Origin: Cytophagales bacterium
GTDB lineage: Bacteria; Bacteroidota; Bacteroidia; Cytophagales; Cyclobacteriaceae
Reading direction: 5' to 3'
Assembly (NCBI GenBank): GCA_022360015.1
Contig: JAKSDQ010000152.1
Coordinates: 62,001 to 126,000, forward strand
Length of the DNA: 64,000 nucleotides
Shown here: one piece after another, positions 1 through 10,200 of the stretch
Numbering within the stretch: the first letter of the stretch is position 1
How the letters are laid out: every line of letters begins with the position of its first letter
The notes under the pieces: model-generated
Databases searched by the model: none
Told to the model about the DNA's origin: nothing
The model's input: the letters and a program-made list of their open reading frames with translations, nothing else
Translations under genes and position numbers: made by a program

Positions 1-1
1 A

Positions 2-79
2 ACGCAACCTGTTGCGAACAACGAATTTGAATCATCGCGCAAATTCAACCGGCGTGTTGAGGTGAAAATTATCCGTTAA
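2..79 (+). CDS. C-terminal end of an OmpA-domain protein (partial)
   Basis: Only the last 25 codons lie in the window, ending with TAA at 77-79. The terminal residues read FNRRVEVKIIR, which matches the last strand of OmpA/MotB-type peptidoglycan-binding domains (NRRVE/TV.I). The same ending, NRRTEIEIIGN, closes the complete OmpA-domain protein at 4947-6917. The frame is open to the left edge. The gene is therefore probably an outer-membrane or periplasmic protein anchored to peptidoglycan, which suits the amidase that follows 142 bases later. The rest of the protein cannot be seen, so the call rests on a short motif. Confidence 0.6.
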   Translation, partial: TQPVANNEFESSRKFNRRVEVKIIR

Positions 80-221
80 TTGGGCATATAACGGGTCATT
101 AGCGCCTAAAATATCCCTGAAACTGAAAAATTACCTGAAAATCCAGGCCAAAAAGCATGCTTTTTGGCAAAAAAATTGTTATAATTAAAACAACCTGAAA
201 TTCGATTAAAAATCTTAGGTA

Positions 222-1007
222 GTGAAGAAAAGATTAATTGTATTAAGTTTATCGTTTATTCCGGTTTTCTATTCTTTTAAGTTGCCGGCCCAGACCAGCT
301 ACAAACTTAAGACTATTGTCATTGACGCCGGTCATGGAGGTAAGGATCCGGGATGCTCGGGTAAATTTTCCAAGGAAAAGCATGTCGCCCTGGAGGTAGC
401 CCTGGAATTGGGAAGAATTATTGAGGAGAATTTACCGGGCGTAAAAGTTATATATACCAGAAAAACAGATAAATTTATCGAATTACACGAACGGGCAAAT
501 ATTGCCAACAGAAACAACGCAGACCTCTTTGTTTCTATTCATTGCAATGCCGGTCCACACTATTTCCGTGGATCGGAGACTTATGCCATGGGTCTGCATA
601 AAACCCAGGGAAACCTGGATGTCGCCATCCGGGAAAACGAATCCATACTTCAGGAAGAAAACTATCTGGATAATTACGAAGGTTTCGACCCAAGCAGTAC
701 CGAAGGATACATTTTGTTTTCATTAATGCAAAATGCTTATCTGGATAATAGCTTAAACATTGCCAGCAAAATAGAACATCAGTTCAAAAACAGGGTAAAC
801 AGGCATAGCCGGGGGGTTAAGCAAGCCGGGTTTTTGGTGTTGTGGAAAACCTCGATGCCCAGCATCCTGGTCGAATTGGGATTCCTTACCAACGACAACG
901 AAGAAGTCTTTCTGAATAATAAAAAGAACCAGGTGTACATGGCCTCAGGCATCTACAGAGCCATCAAAGCCTACAAGATGGAACTGGAACGAATAGGGAA
1001 AGAGTAA
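222..1007 (+). CDS. N-acetylmuramoyl-L-alanine amidase (Amidase_3)
   Basis: A zinc amidase that cuts the bond between MurNAc and L-alanine in peptidoglycan, acting in the periplasm during cell separation or wall turnover. It starts at GTG 222. Residues 1-24 form a signal peptide (KKR then a hydrophobic stretch ending PAQ). The Amidase_3 fold follows, with zinc ligands visible as H38 (DAGHGGKDPG), E52 (SKEKH) and H107 (SIHCNA), and catalytic E218 (SILVELGFLTN). The central insertion typical of Bacteroidota homologues (about residues 120-175) is present. The length of 261 residues suits a stand-alone catalytic domain, with no LysM or SPOR domain. No promoter was recognised. The 505 bases downstream hold no gene. 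Confidence 0.93.
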   Translation: MKKRLIVLSLSFIPVFYSFKLPAQTSYKLKTIVIDAGHGGKDPGCSGKFSKEKHVALEVALELGRIIEENLPGVKVIYTRKTDKFIELHERANIANRNNADLFVSIHCNAGPHYFRGSETYAMGLHKTQGNLDVAIRENESILQEENYLDNYEGFDPSSTEGYILFSLMQNAYLDNSLNIASKIEHQFKNRVNRHSRGVKQAGFLVLWKTSMPSILVELGFLTNDNEEVFLNNKKNQVYMASGIYRAIKAYKMELERIGKE

Positions 1008-1512
1008 CTGTTGCCCTTCACCTACAACCCCTTGCTGTAATATTTCAGCCCTTTTTATACATTTTTTTCAAGCCGCTCTTAAGTTTTTACCAGCCTGCAA
1101 CCAGCAATATTATTATTTCTATAAATAGTATAACTATAATCGCAGGCATAAAAATGTTTATCTTCCCACCTGTTTTGCAAAAAAATCAATCGATATGTTC
1201 GCTGAAAAGCCCAAATTTCTTTCGATAACTATCAGGTTATTAAAGCGTTATAAATTCGCAGGCAAATGCCGGCTGTAATCTTTGTTCCCCCATTGGAAAA
1301 AATGCAATAAAAGTCCTATATTTGGCATTTCTTCTAAATATACAAAATCACCACTCCATTTCTTCCCCCACGATAGGCACGTTGAAATTTTAGTAAACAT
1401 CATTTATGTAATATTACGCTCTGAATAGGGTCATTAAATATTGTAGCAGACCTATATCTTTATCAGTTCGAAATTTTAACAAACTACCAATACAACCAAA
1501 ACACAATAGAAT
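1008..1512. other. Gene-free gap of 505 bases
   Basis: AT-rich intergenic DNA with no credible reading frame on either strand. A promoter-like pair of boxes (separate entry, 1293-1324) is the only organised signal seen. No clear terminator hairpin follows the amidase. Confidence 0.6.
1293..1324 (+). promoter_or_regulatory. Candidate Bacteroidota promoter for the DUF1800/DUF1501 pair
   Basis: TTG at 1293-1295 and TATATTTG at 1317-1324 are separated by 21 bases. This matches the Bacteroidota sigma-A pattern TTG-N17-23-TANNTTTG. Transcription would begin near 1330, giving a leader of about 180 bases before the ATG at 1513. Confidence 0.45.
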
Positions 1513-3156
1513 ATGGCTTCACTAAATCCATTTGGCGGGGCGTTAGGAAGGCGGCAGGTAGCCCATCTTCTTAAAAGAACAACCTTTGGACCAACCAAAT
1601 TACAAATCGATCAATATACCGGATCCACACCGGCACAAGTCCTTACACAATTATTTACACCGGTAGCTGATCCGGCACCTCCGGGTGACCCCCTTACGGG
1701 TCAACCATGGGTCAACCCCAAACCTACAGATTTAAATAGCGACAATGGCGACCTGATTACATTTTTCCGGGGCTGGTGGCTGGAACAAATGTATAATGAG
1801 GGTATTTCCATCCGCGAAAGGATGACTTACTTTCTGCATACCCATTTTACTACAGGATATATCACCGTGAATGACAGTACGGCGCTGTACTATCAAAATG
1901 CGCTTTTTCGCCAGTACGCGACCGGTAATTTTAAGGAGGTTTCTAAAAAATTATGCCTTGATAATGCCATGTTGATTTATCTGGATGGCCGGCTGAATGA
2001 GGTAGGGAGACCTAATGAAAACTTTGCCAGGGAATATTTTGAACTGTATACCATCGGTAAAGGCCCTCAAATAGGCCCTGAGGATTATACAACCTACACA
2101 GAGCAAGACGTACAGGAAGCAGCAAAGGTACTGTCAGGATATATCAACGACGAGGAATATCTCGAAACCGATCCGGATACAGGTCTCATTACCGGCATTT
2201 TGCGTGTAAATGCCAGTAACCTTGCCAACCGCCACGATGCTTCTGTCAAAACCTTTAGCAACGCCTTTGGCGGTACCACCATTCAGCCCAACGAAGTAAT
2301 TGACAATTGGGCCACCAAAGAAGCTGCCCTTGACGAACTGGATCAACTGGTTGAAATGATTTTTAACCAGGAAGCAACCGCAAAGCATATCTGCAGAAAA
2401 TTATATCGTTATTTTGTTTATTATGATATCACCGACGAAATCGAACAAGATATTATCACCCCTTTGGCCAACACATTTAGAACTAACAACTATGAGTTTC
2501 AACCCGTACTAGAACAATTATTTAGCAGTCAGCATTTCTTCGATACCGATAATGGTGTTGCAGATGATGATAACCGTGGGGCAATCATCAAATCCCCGCT
2601 CGACCTTGTCATAGGCAGCCTGCGGTTTTTTGAAGTGGATGTCCCAGACTCGTCTACCGAGCCGGAGCAGGCGCTGAATGTTTCCTACAGAAGCCTGCTT
2701 GGCAATATGAATGACCAGGGAATGTCATTTTACGACCCTCCTGAGGTAGCCGGTTATCCTGCTTATCACCAAACCCCGGAGTTCAACCGAAACTGGATTT
2801 CCAATAATGGTTTAGCCAGAAGGTATCAGTTTTCGGATGTTCTGGTACAAAACGGCGATAATCAGGGTTTTCAACTGGATATCGTGGCCTACGTAGACAA
2901 CCCTCAGCACATTTCTGACCCGGCCGATCCCCAGGTATTGGTACAAGAGCTGGTGGATGACCTGTTCCCGGAGATCATTACCCAGGAAAGATTTAATTAC
3001 TTTAAAGACGACATTCTTTTGGACACGCTGTCCGCACTGAATTGGGCTGGAGAATGGAATAACTATAAAGCCACCGGCGATGACACCAATGTACGCATTC
3101 AATTGGAAAGTTTGATCCGTGCCCTGATGCAGTCACCGGAGTACCAATTGTATTAA
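1513..3156 (+). CDS. DUF1800 family protein
   Basis: This 547-residue protein belongs to the DUF1800 family. It shows the family's opening pattern (residues 12-27, GRRQVAHLLKRTTFGPT) and the conserved core with the WWLEQM and NENFAREYFELYTIG segments. The biochemical role of DUF1800 is not established. Family members are almost always encoded beside a DUF1501 protein, as here, and the pair is thought to work outside the cytoplasm. No classical N-terminal signal peptide is visible, so how it leaves the cell is unclear. Its partner starts 29 bases after its stop, so the two genes are very probably one operon. Confidence 0.88.
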   Translation: MASLNPFGGALGRRQVAHLLKRTTFGPTKLQIDQYTGSTPAQVLTQLFTPVADPAPPGDPLTGQPWVNPKPTDLNSDNGDLITFFRGWWLEQMYNEGISIRERMTYFLHTHFTTGYITVNDSTALYYQNALFRQYATGNFKEVSKKLCLDNAMLIYLDGRLNEVGRPNENFAREYFELYTIGKGPQIGPEDYTTYTEQDVQEAAKVLSGYINDEEYLETDPDTGLITGILRVNASNLANRHDASVKTFSNAFGGTTIQPNEVIDNWATKEAALDELDQLVEMIFNQEATAKHICRKLYRYFVYYDITDEIEQDIITPLANTFRTNNYEFQPVLEQLFSSQHFFDTDNGVADDDNRGAIIKSPLDLVIGSLRFFEVDVPDSSTEPEQALNVSYRSLLGNMNDQGMSFYDPPEVAGYPAYHQTPEFNRNWISNNGLARRYQFSDVLVQNGDNQGFQLDIVAYVDNPQHISDPADPQVLVQELVDDLFPEIITQERFNYFKDDILLDTLSALNWAGEWNNYKATGDDTNVRIQLESLIRALMQSPEYQLY

Positions 3157-3185
3157 ATAGTTGTTCCACCAAAATTTAAACCAAA

Positions 3186-4838
3186 ATGAAACGAAGAGGA
3201 TTTATAAAAAAGCTTTCTTTAACCGGCGCAGCACCATTCATGTTAAACGGAATCCCCATGACAGTTTTGGGCCAAAGCACCTTAAAAACATTGGCAGCAA
3301 GTGGGGCAGATAATGATAAGGTGTTGGTGCTCATTCAGTTACATGGAGGAAATGATGGTCTGAATACACTCATACCCATGGACCAATACAGTAACTATAT
3401 CAACCTCAGGCCTAATATTGCCATTTCTGACAATGGCAGCAGGAGTTACATCGCCCTGGACAATTCCCTTAAGGTCGAAAACCAGGTGGGATTACATCCT
3501 GACATGGTGGGCATAAAAGCGTTGTATGATGAAGGAAAAACTGCTATTGTACAGGCAGTCGGTTATGAAAACATCAACCAGTCGCACTTCAGAAGCCGGG
3601 ACATCTGGTGGATGGGTGGAGGATACGACGATGAGTTTTCATCCGGATGGGCCGGAAGGTATCTGGATTATTGTTATCCGGGCTATCCCGATAATTACCC
3701 AAGTGCCGAAATGCCTGATCCCCTGGGGCTGGAAATCGGTAATAACGTTTCTTTGATGTTTCATCGCGAAACAGGCATACCAGCGGCTATTGCAGCACAA
3801 AATCCCGATCAGTTTTATAACCTGGTTACCAGCGTCGGTGGACTTCCTCCGGAGTCGGTAGCTGATACGCATTACGGCCAGGAGTTACAATGGATCATGG
3901 ATATTGAAGAAAAATCGAATCAATATGCCGGCCGCTTGAGGGATGTTTTCGAACAAGGTACAAACAGTGCCAACGTTACTTATCCGGAAAAATATCCTTT
4001 CGATGCGGGGAACCGTTTTTCAAACAATGGACTTTCAGGTCAGTTACGGCTGGTAGCCAGATTATTGAGCGGTGGTTCAAAGACTAAAATTTTCCTTACC
4101 AGGATTGGAGGTTTTGATACACACGCCAGCCAGGTAGTGGCAGGCGAACCGTCAATGGGGGCTCATGCCGCTTTATTATACCATGTCTCCTCGGCCGTCA
4201 AGGCATTTCAGGATGATTTGAAATTTCTGGGACTGGAGGACAGGGTAGTTACTATGACTTTTTCCGAATTTGGCAGACGGGCAGCTTCTAATGGCAGTTA
4301 TGGTACTGATCACGGCACAGCAGCGCCCATGTTTGTGTTCGGATCCGGTGTACGGCCCGGGATATACGGCACCAACCCCGATCTTTCGGATTTAAATCGC
4401 GGCAATTTGAGAAACCAGTTTGATTATCGCCAGGTTTTCGCCGCTGTGTTACAGGATTGGATGGGTGCCAGCAACGAAGCGCTGGTTCAAACCAGGTTTG
4501 ATCAATATGCGGCTAATAAAGTAGATGTGTTCGGAACACTCATAACAGGTACTGAAGAAGAATTCTTTAATGACAGATTCAGGCTCGACTCCTGTTATCC
4601 GAACCCTGCCAGGGAAAAAACCCATTTTTCCTATTATATTAACAATGCCGCTCATGTGCGCCTCAAAATTTTCGATACCTCAGGTAAACTCATGAAAGTA
4701 GTGGTAGATGAACCACAAAATGCCGGTGAACATCATGTTACCGTAGATCTTTCAAGATTTAAACCAGGGGCTTATTTGTATAAAATCGATGCAGATAACC
4801 TGAAAGCAACAAAACGACTTATTGTACAAAACAGATAA
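3186..4838 (+). CDS. DUF1501 family protein with Tat signal and T9SS sorting domain
   Basis: A 550-residue DUF1501 (sulfatase-like fold) protein. The N-terminus, MKRRGFIKKLSLTGAAPF, is a twin-arginine signal. The core carries family motifs: LIQLHGGNDGLNTLIPM near residue 50, RSRDIWW near 135, and TMTFSEFGRRAASNGSYGTDHG near 355-375. The last 80 or so residues are a separate module starting SCYPNPAREKTHFSY and ending in a lysine/arginine-rich tail. This matches type A sorting domains of the Bacteroidota type IX secretion system. The protein is therefore expected to cross the inner membrane folded through Tat and then the outer membrane through T9SS. It is co-transcribed with the DUF1800 gene upstream. 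Its activity is unknown. Confidence 0.9.
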   Translation: MKRRGFIKKLSLTGAAPFMLNGIPMTVLGQSTLKTLAASGADNDKVLVLIQLHGGNDGLNTLIPMDQYSNYINLRPNIAISDNGSRSYIALDNSLKVENQVGLHPDMVGIKALYDEGKTAIVQAVGYENINQSHFRSRDIWWMGGGYDDEFSSGWAGRYLDYCYPGYPDNYPSAEMPDPLGLEIGNNVSLMFHRETGIPAAIAAQNPDQFYNLVTSVGGLPPESVADTHYGQELQWIMDIEEKSNQYAGRLRDVFEQGTNSANVTYPEKYPFDAGNRFSNNGLSGQLRLVARLLSGGSKTKIFLTRIGGFDTHASQVVAGEPSMGAHAALLYHVSSAVKAFQDDLKFLGLEDRVVTMTFSEFGRRAASNGSYGTDHGTAAPMFVFGSGVRPGIYGTNPDLSDLNRGNLRNQFDYRQVFAAVLQDWMGASNEALVQTRFDQYAANKVDVFGTLITGTEEEFFNDRFRLDSCYPNPAREKTHFSYYINNAAHVRLKIFDTSGKLMKVVVDEPQNAGEHHVTVDLSRFKPGAYLYKIDADNLKATKRLIVQNR

Positions 4839-4877
4839 ATCTTACACATAATACCTTAACCGTTTAATTGCTGTTTA

Positions 4878-4903
4878 TTGTCCGGAATTAAAGGTTAGCT
4901 TTG
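4878..4903 (+). promoter_or_regulatory. Weak promoter-like boxes before the OmpA gene
   Basis: TAGCTTTG at 4896-4903 fits the -7 consensus TANNTTTG. The nearest TTG (4878-4880) is 15 bases upstream, slightly closer than the usual 17-23. The ATG at 4947 lies 43 bases downstream. Confidence 0.3.
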
Positions 4904-4946
4904 GCATTTATGTTGTTTTTTGTCTTCACTTTTGTGCTGATTAATA

Positions 4947-6917
4947 ATGACCTACAGGGTAATTAGCGTATTGGTTTTGTTGATATTTTCCTGGTCTGGC
5001 ATCAATGCCCAGGGTTACCGTAAGTTGATAAAAAAAGGTGACAGGTTTTATCAGAAAGGATATTTTGATGAAGCCGCGGCGCAATATGAGCAAGCCAATA
5101 GTATTATCGGAGGTAATGCGGCTGTCGATTATCGGCTAGGCATGGCTTATCTGGAGGGAAGCTTCAAGCACAAAGCCGTTTCGTATCTTAAAAAGGTTTT
5201 CGAGGAATTTCCTGAGTATAATCCCGACCTGGAATTTTATCTGGCACAGGCCTATCAGTTTTCCAACAACTTTGAGAAAGCACTGGACCATTATATGGCA
5301 TTCCGGCCTAAGGCTTATGATAAATTTATCATCGACCAAAATATTAAGCAATGTAATATGGGTATCGAATATGTCAATAACCCAAAGGACGTAAATATCA
5401 CAAATCTGGGAGCAATTGTTAATTCCGAAAGCCATGATTATGCCCCCTTAATCACCGCTGATGAGTCGACATTGATCTTCACCTCCAGAAGAAAAGGCTC
5501 AACGGGCAACCAACTAGCGGCTGATAATAATTATTACGAAGACATCTATATCAGCCGGAAGCGTAATGGCGCATGGACACCACCGGAAAAACTGGGTGAA
5601 AACATCAACACACCATTTCACGACGCTGCCATTGCCTTTGCCCCTGATGGAAAACAGGTGCTTATCTATTATAGCGTAGGAAACGGAGATATATTTGTTT
5701 CCAATTTTGACGGAAACAACTGGTCAAAACCAGAACCGCTGAATGCAAACATTAATTCAAAATACCGGGAGCTCTCGGCCTCTTTAACAGCCGACGGAAA
5801 TAAACTATACTTTTCGAGCGACAGGCCCGGAGGATTTGGGGGACTGGACATATACATCAGTGAATTACAGGATGATGGTACATGGGGACCGGCAGTTAAT
5901 GCCGGCCCAAAGATTAACACCAAGGAAGACGAAGATGCACCGTTTATCCATCCCGAAGACAATATGTTATACTTCAGCTCCCGGGGACACTTCGGCATGG
6001 GAGGCTACGATATTTTCAGAAGTCCCAGCATAAAAGGTAAATGGGGAAGGCCCAGGAATCTTGGATTTCCCATTAACACGGCGAGAGATGAAATCTATTT
6101 CGTAATTGGTGCTAGTAATAAGATCGGATATTATGCCACCGCCAAAAGCGACGGACATGGAGGTAACGATATTTATAGCATTGCTATGGACAAAAGGGAC
6201 TATGTAAACTTACAAAAGACCAAAGCCATTGAGGTAGAAGAAAGCAATGAACCTGAAATAGATCTGAAAATAGAGAAAAACTCAAAGGCTCCGCTGATTA
6301 TTTTTTCCGGTAAAGTAATCGACGCCAATACGAATGAACCTGTCAAAGCAAAGCTGGTATTATCAGACAATAGCAGAAACCTGGTGGTAGCCGTCAAATA
6401 CACTGATTCGAAAAACGGCACATTTGAACTGCAAATTCCTTCTGACCGAAATTTTGGGCTGACCGTTGAAAAAGACGGGTATTTGTTCCATTCCAGAAAC
6501 TTTAAAAGAACTGCGCTATCGTCAAACAAAGATGTAAACACTACGATCAGGCTAAAGCCTGCAGATGTCGGATCGCGGGTAATTCTCAAAAACATCTTTT
6601 TTGACAGTGGCAAATCTGAGATAAAGCCGGAGTCCATATCGGAGCTCGATAGAATTTACGAACTACTTAATCGTACACCAAACTTAAGAGTACAAATAAA
6701 TGGCCATACGGATAATGTGGGTGAAGCAAATTATAATAAGGCATTATCAAGAAAAAGGGCAAAAGCGGTAGAAAGGTATCTGATTAGTTACGGGATAGAA
6801 CCCGGAAGACTATCTTCAAAGGGATTCGGAGAAGAAAAGCCATTGGTTTCCAATGATGATGAAATAGGAGGAAGGGAGATAAACCGTAGAACAGAAATCG
6901 AAATCATCGGTAACTAA
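4947..6917 (+). CDS. TPR / PD40 beta-propeller / OmpA envelope protein
   Basis: A modular 656-residue envelope protein. Residues 1-21 are a signal peptide ending INAQG. TPR-like helices follow (about 25-130, FYQKGYFDEAAAQYEQA). WD40-like PD40 repeats come next (about 155-415), seen as recurring segments such as LIFTSRRKG, LYFSSDRPGGFGGLDIYIS and LYFSSRGHFGMGGYDIFRS. A carboxypeptidase-regulatory-like beta sandwich (about 445-535) and an OmpA C-terminal domain (about 540-656) complete it. The OmpA domain has the NGHTDNVGEANYNKALSRKRA peptidoglycan-binding signature. The same architecture occurs in gliding/T9SS-associated proteins of the PorE type and in many other Bacteroidota OmpA proteins. 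The link to T9SS is an inference from architecture and from the T9SS substrate next door. Confidence 0.9.
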   Translation: MTYRVISVLVLLIFSWSGINAQGYRKLIKKGDRFYQKGYFDEAAAQYEQANSIIGGNAAVDYRLGMAYLEGSFKHKAVSYLKKVFEEFPEYNPDLEFYLAQAYQFSNNFEKALDHYMAFRPKAYDKFIIDQNIKQCNMGIEYVNNPKDVNITNLGAIVNSESHDYAPLITADESTLIFTSRRKGSTGNQLAADNNYYEDIYISRKRNGAWTPPEKLGENINTPFHDAAIAFAPDGKQVLIYYSVGNGDIFVSNFDGNNWSKPEPLNANINSKYRELSASLTADGNKLYFSSDRPGGFGGLDIYISELQDDGTWGPAVNAGPKINTKEDEDAPFIHPEDNMLYFSSRGHFGMGGYDIFRSPSIKGKWGRPRNLGFPINTARDEIYFVIGASNKIGYYATAKSDGHGGNDIYSIAMDKRDYVNLQKTKAIEVEESNEPEIDLKIEKNSKAPLIIFSGKVIDANTNEPVKAKLVLSDNSRNLVVAVKYTDSKNGTFELQIPSDRNFGLTVEKDGYLFHSRNFKRTALSSNKDVNTTIRLKPADVGSRVILKNIFFDSGKSEIKPESISELDRIYELLNRTPNLRVQINGHTDNVGEANYNKALSRKRAKAVERYLISYGIEPGRLSSKGFGEEKPLVSNDDEIGGREINRRTEIEIIGN

Positions 6918-7219
6918 AGCTGTTGTGGCACCGGTTTTGCACCACCGATTATTGTCAAATGAAAGGAACAAATGGGCAAAAGGCAACCAAATAACGGAAT
7001 ATCAGTTAATAATAATTACTAATTGTATTGCTTTTGGCGACATAATTTGTGGGAATTCTGAAATATTATGTAATTTTTATAGAGTTTCTGATGTTTTAAT
7101 GAAAATGTACGTAACAGCCGTTGATACAAATGGCTTCTCAGTATTGAATGAGTCTTTTCCAAACGGATCGATAGGATTATTTGTTATATACTATGATTAA
7201 GCGTTGATGTTGAAATATT
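6918..7219. other. Gap of 302 bases, no supported gene
   Basis: An open frame at 6925-7200 exists on the + strand, but its composition is unlike that of a protein (see rejected items). I found no exact TANNTTTG promoter box and no terminator hairpin. Confidence 0.5.
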
Positions 7220-10200
7220 ATGAGTAACCAAGGTAAAGAAAATGTTCTGATTGCCAATGTAAATGCATACAAAAAAAAGTATTATCAAAATCAATTATTA
7301 AAGGGCGGATTGTTATTATTAACCGCCATGTTGGGAGCCTACCTCGTGGCCAATTCCCTGGCCTTTATCGCCAACTTCGATTCTACACTGCGCGCTGTTT
7401 TGTTTTTCTCATTTATAACTTTTAGCCTGATTATTGGGTATAAATGGATCATTGACCCCATCGCCCGGCTTTTTTCACTCAAGCAACAGCTAAGTGATGA
7501 AGAGGCCGCCAAACAAATAGGCAGTTATTTTCCTGAAATTGAAGATAAACTACTGAATACCATTCAGTTACAAAAAATATCAGGTGTAAATAGCGATTTG
7601 ATTACCGCTAGCATACGAAGCCGTACCGAAAGAATAGGATTAATCCCCTTTAAGCAGGCCATCGACCTTGGAGAGAATAAAAAATATCTGAAATATGCCG
7701 GATTTCCTGTTGCCGTTCTAATCATCTTATTGTTTCTGGCCCCAAGTTTCCTCAAAGACAGCACTACGAAAATAATCAACTACAACAAAGAGTATCTGCC
7801 TGTGGCACCCTTTCAGTTTATACTGGGAAATGACAACCTTCAGGCGTTCAAAAATGAGGACTTTACGGTATTACTGAATTTTGAAGGCAAAGCCATTCCC
7901 CAGGATGCATATATTCTTTTCAATGGCAGAAGAATAAAGATGGAATATGGCAATCAGGCAGGGTTTGGGTATACCTTAAAAAAAATTCAACGCGGAACCT
8001 CCTTCTCCTTTGAGGCCGCGGGTTTTAGTTCCCGGGAATTTAAGATCGAAGTGGTAAACCGGCCTAACCTGAAAAACTTCAATGTTAAAATGGTCTTTCC
8101 CAGGTATGTAAAAAGGGATAATCAGACCGTACAAAATATTGGCAATCTGGAAGTGCCTCAAGGAACCCTTATCGAATGGCAATACAAAACCCTTGACGCG
8201 GATAAAATGAAAATTATTTTTAACGGGACTAAAGAAGAGAAAGAATTACAAATGATCGATAATCAGATTTTTAATTACGAAAAGAAGGTTTTTAAGTCAC
8301 AGGATTATCAAATTAAGCTACAAAATCAATACAGCGACAACAAGGAAAAAATTAACTATCACATCGAAGTAATTCCGGATCAGTTTCCATCTATCACCCT
8401 CGATCAGTTCAGGGATACCACCTTATTCAGCTACATGGTTTTAGGAGGAAATATTGCCGATGACTACGGCTTGTCACAATTGTCTCTGTACTACAGGAAA
8501 AGTAATATCCGCAACAATGAAGAGGGTAAATTTCAAGCCATCAATGTTCCGATTGACAAAAACCGCATTAGCCAAAGTTATTATTACCAAATGCAGTTCG
8601 ACTCCATCGATCTGGAGAAGGGCGATAAAATTGAATACTATTTGCAGGTATGGGATAATGATGGTGTAAATGGAAGAAAATCATCAAAGACAGGTACCTA
8701 TACTTTTGACATTCCTGATAAAAGCCAATTGAAAGAAAGCATCGCGGAGTCTTCCAAAAGTGCTGAAAAGCAAATTAACGAAACACTGGATAAGGCCAGG
8801 GAACTGAAAGAAAAGTTAAAGGAGGAAGAAGACCGGCTAAAAACGGAAAAATCGCTGGAATGGCAGGATGAAAAAAGGTTAGAAGAGATTTTGAAAAAAA
8901 GACAAGCGTTGAATGAAGCCATTGAAAAGCTGAAGGAACTGAACAAAACTACGGACCAAAAAAGGGAAAGATTTTCAGAGACCAGTGAAAAATTCAAAGA
9001 GAAAGCACAGCAGTTGCAAAAACTGATGGATGAATTGCTGGATGAAGACACTAAAAAGCTTTATGACGAATTGCAGAAGTTAATGGAAGAGAAAGCGGAT
9101 ATGAACAAAGTTCAGGAGATGCTGGATAAGCTTAACAACAAAGAGGATGATCTTGAAAAAGAACTGGAAAGAAGTCTGGAATTGTTCAAAAAACTCAAAT
9201 TCGATTATAAACTGGAGGAGACCATCAACGAGTTAAATGAGATTGCTGAAGAGCAGGAAGAACTTATTGAGGAAACGCTGGATAAGTCTAACGAGCTGGA
9301 GGATTTACAGGAGAAGCAACAGGAGTTGAACGAACAATTTGAAGAGACCCAAAAGTCATTGGAGGAATTGGACGAAATCAACCAGGATCGAAAAAATCCG
9401 GATCAGATGCAGGATACCTCCGGCGAGCAACAGGAAATTGACCAACTGCAGAAAGAAAGTCAGGAAAATCTTGAAAACCATAAAAGAAAGAAAGCGGCAA
9501 AATCCCAGCAACAATCCAGCCAAAAAATGCAGCAGATGTCCCAGAAGCTTCAACAGATGCAGAACAGTGCTGAGATGGAAATGATGATGGAGAATTTAGA
9601 TAATTTAAGGGACATTGTGGACAATCTGGTTAAGTTGTCATTTGACCAGGAAAAATTAATGATTGACTTCCGGAATATAAAACAAAGTGATCCGAGATTC
9701 ATACTTCTTTCACAACAACAACTCAAGTTGAAGGATGATTCTAAAATCATAGAAGACAGTCTTCTTGCGCTTTCCGAGCGCGTTTTCCAGATTGCTTCTT
9801 TTGTTACCAGGGAATTGGGTGAGATGAGTGATAACATGGATAAAACAATCGAAGCCTTGAGGGAAAGAAAAAAATCACTGGCTGTAAGCAAACAGCAATT
9901 CACCATGACCTCTATTAACAACTTAGCTTTACTGTTAGATGATGTTCTTCAGCAAATGCAACAGCAAATGGCCGATGCCATGGGTAATCCCCAAAAAGGA
10001 AACAATGGCAAAAACATGCCTGGGTTAAGTGAGTTGCAAAAACAGTTAAACCAGCAAATTCAGCAACTAAAGAAAAGCGGCAAATCGGGCCGGCAATTGT
10101 CTGAAGAACTGGCAAAGCTGGCGGCCCAGCAGGAAAAACTAAGGCAGGCATTGCAGGAAATGAATGAAAAATATGGTAATAACGGACAAGATGGAGGCAA

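Noticed and set aside
6925-7200. 91-codon open frame on the + strand after the OmpA-type gene
   Set aside because: Composition is unlike a protein, with no recognisable motif, signal or start context; it is probably a chance frame in an AT-rich gap.
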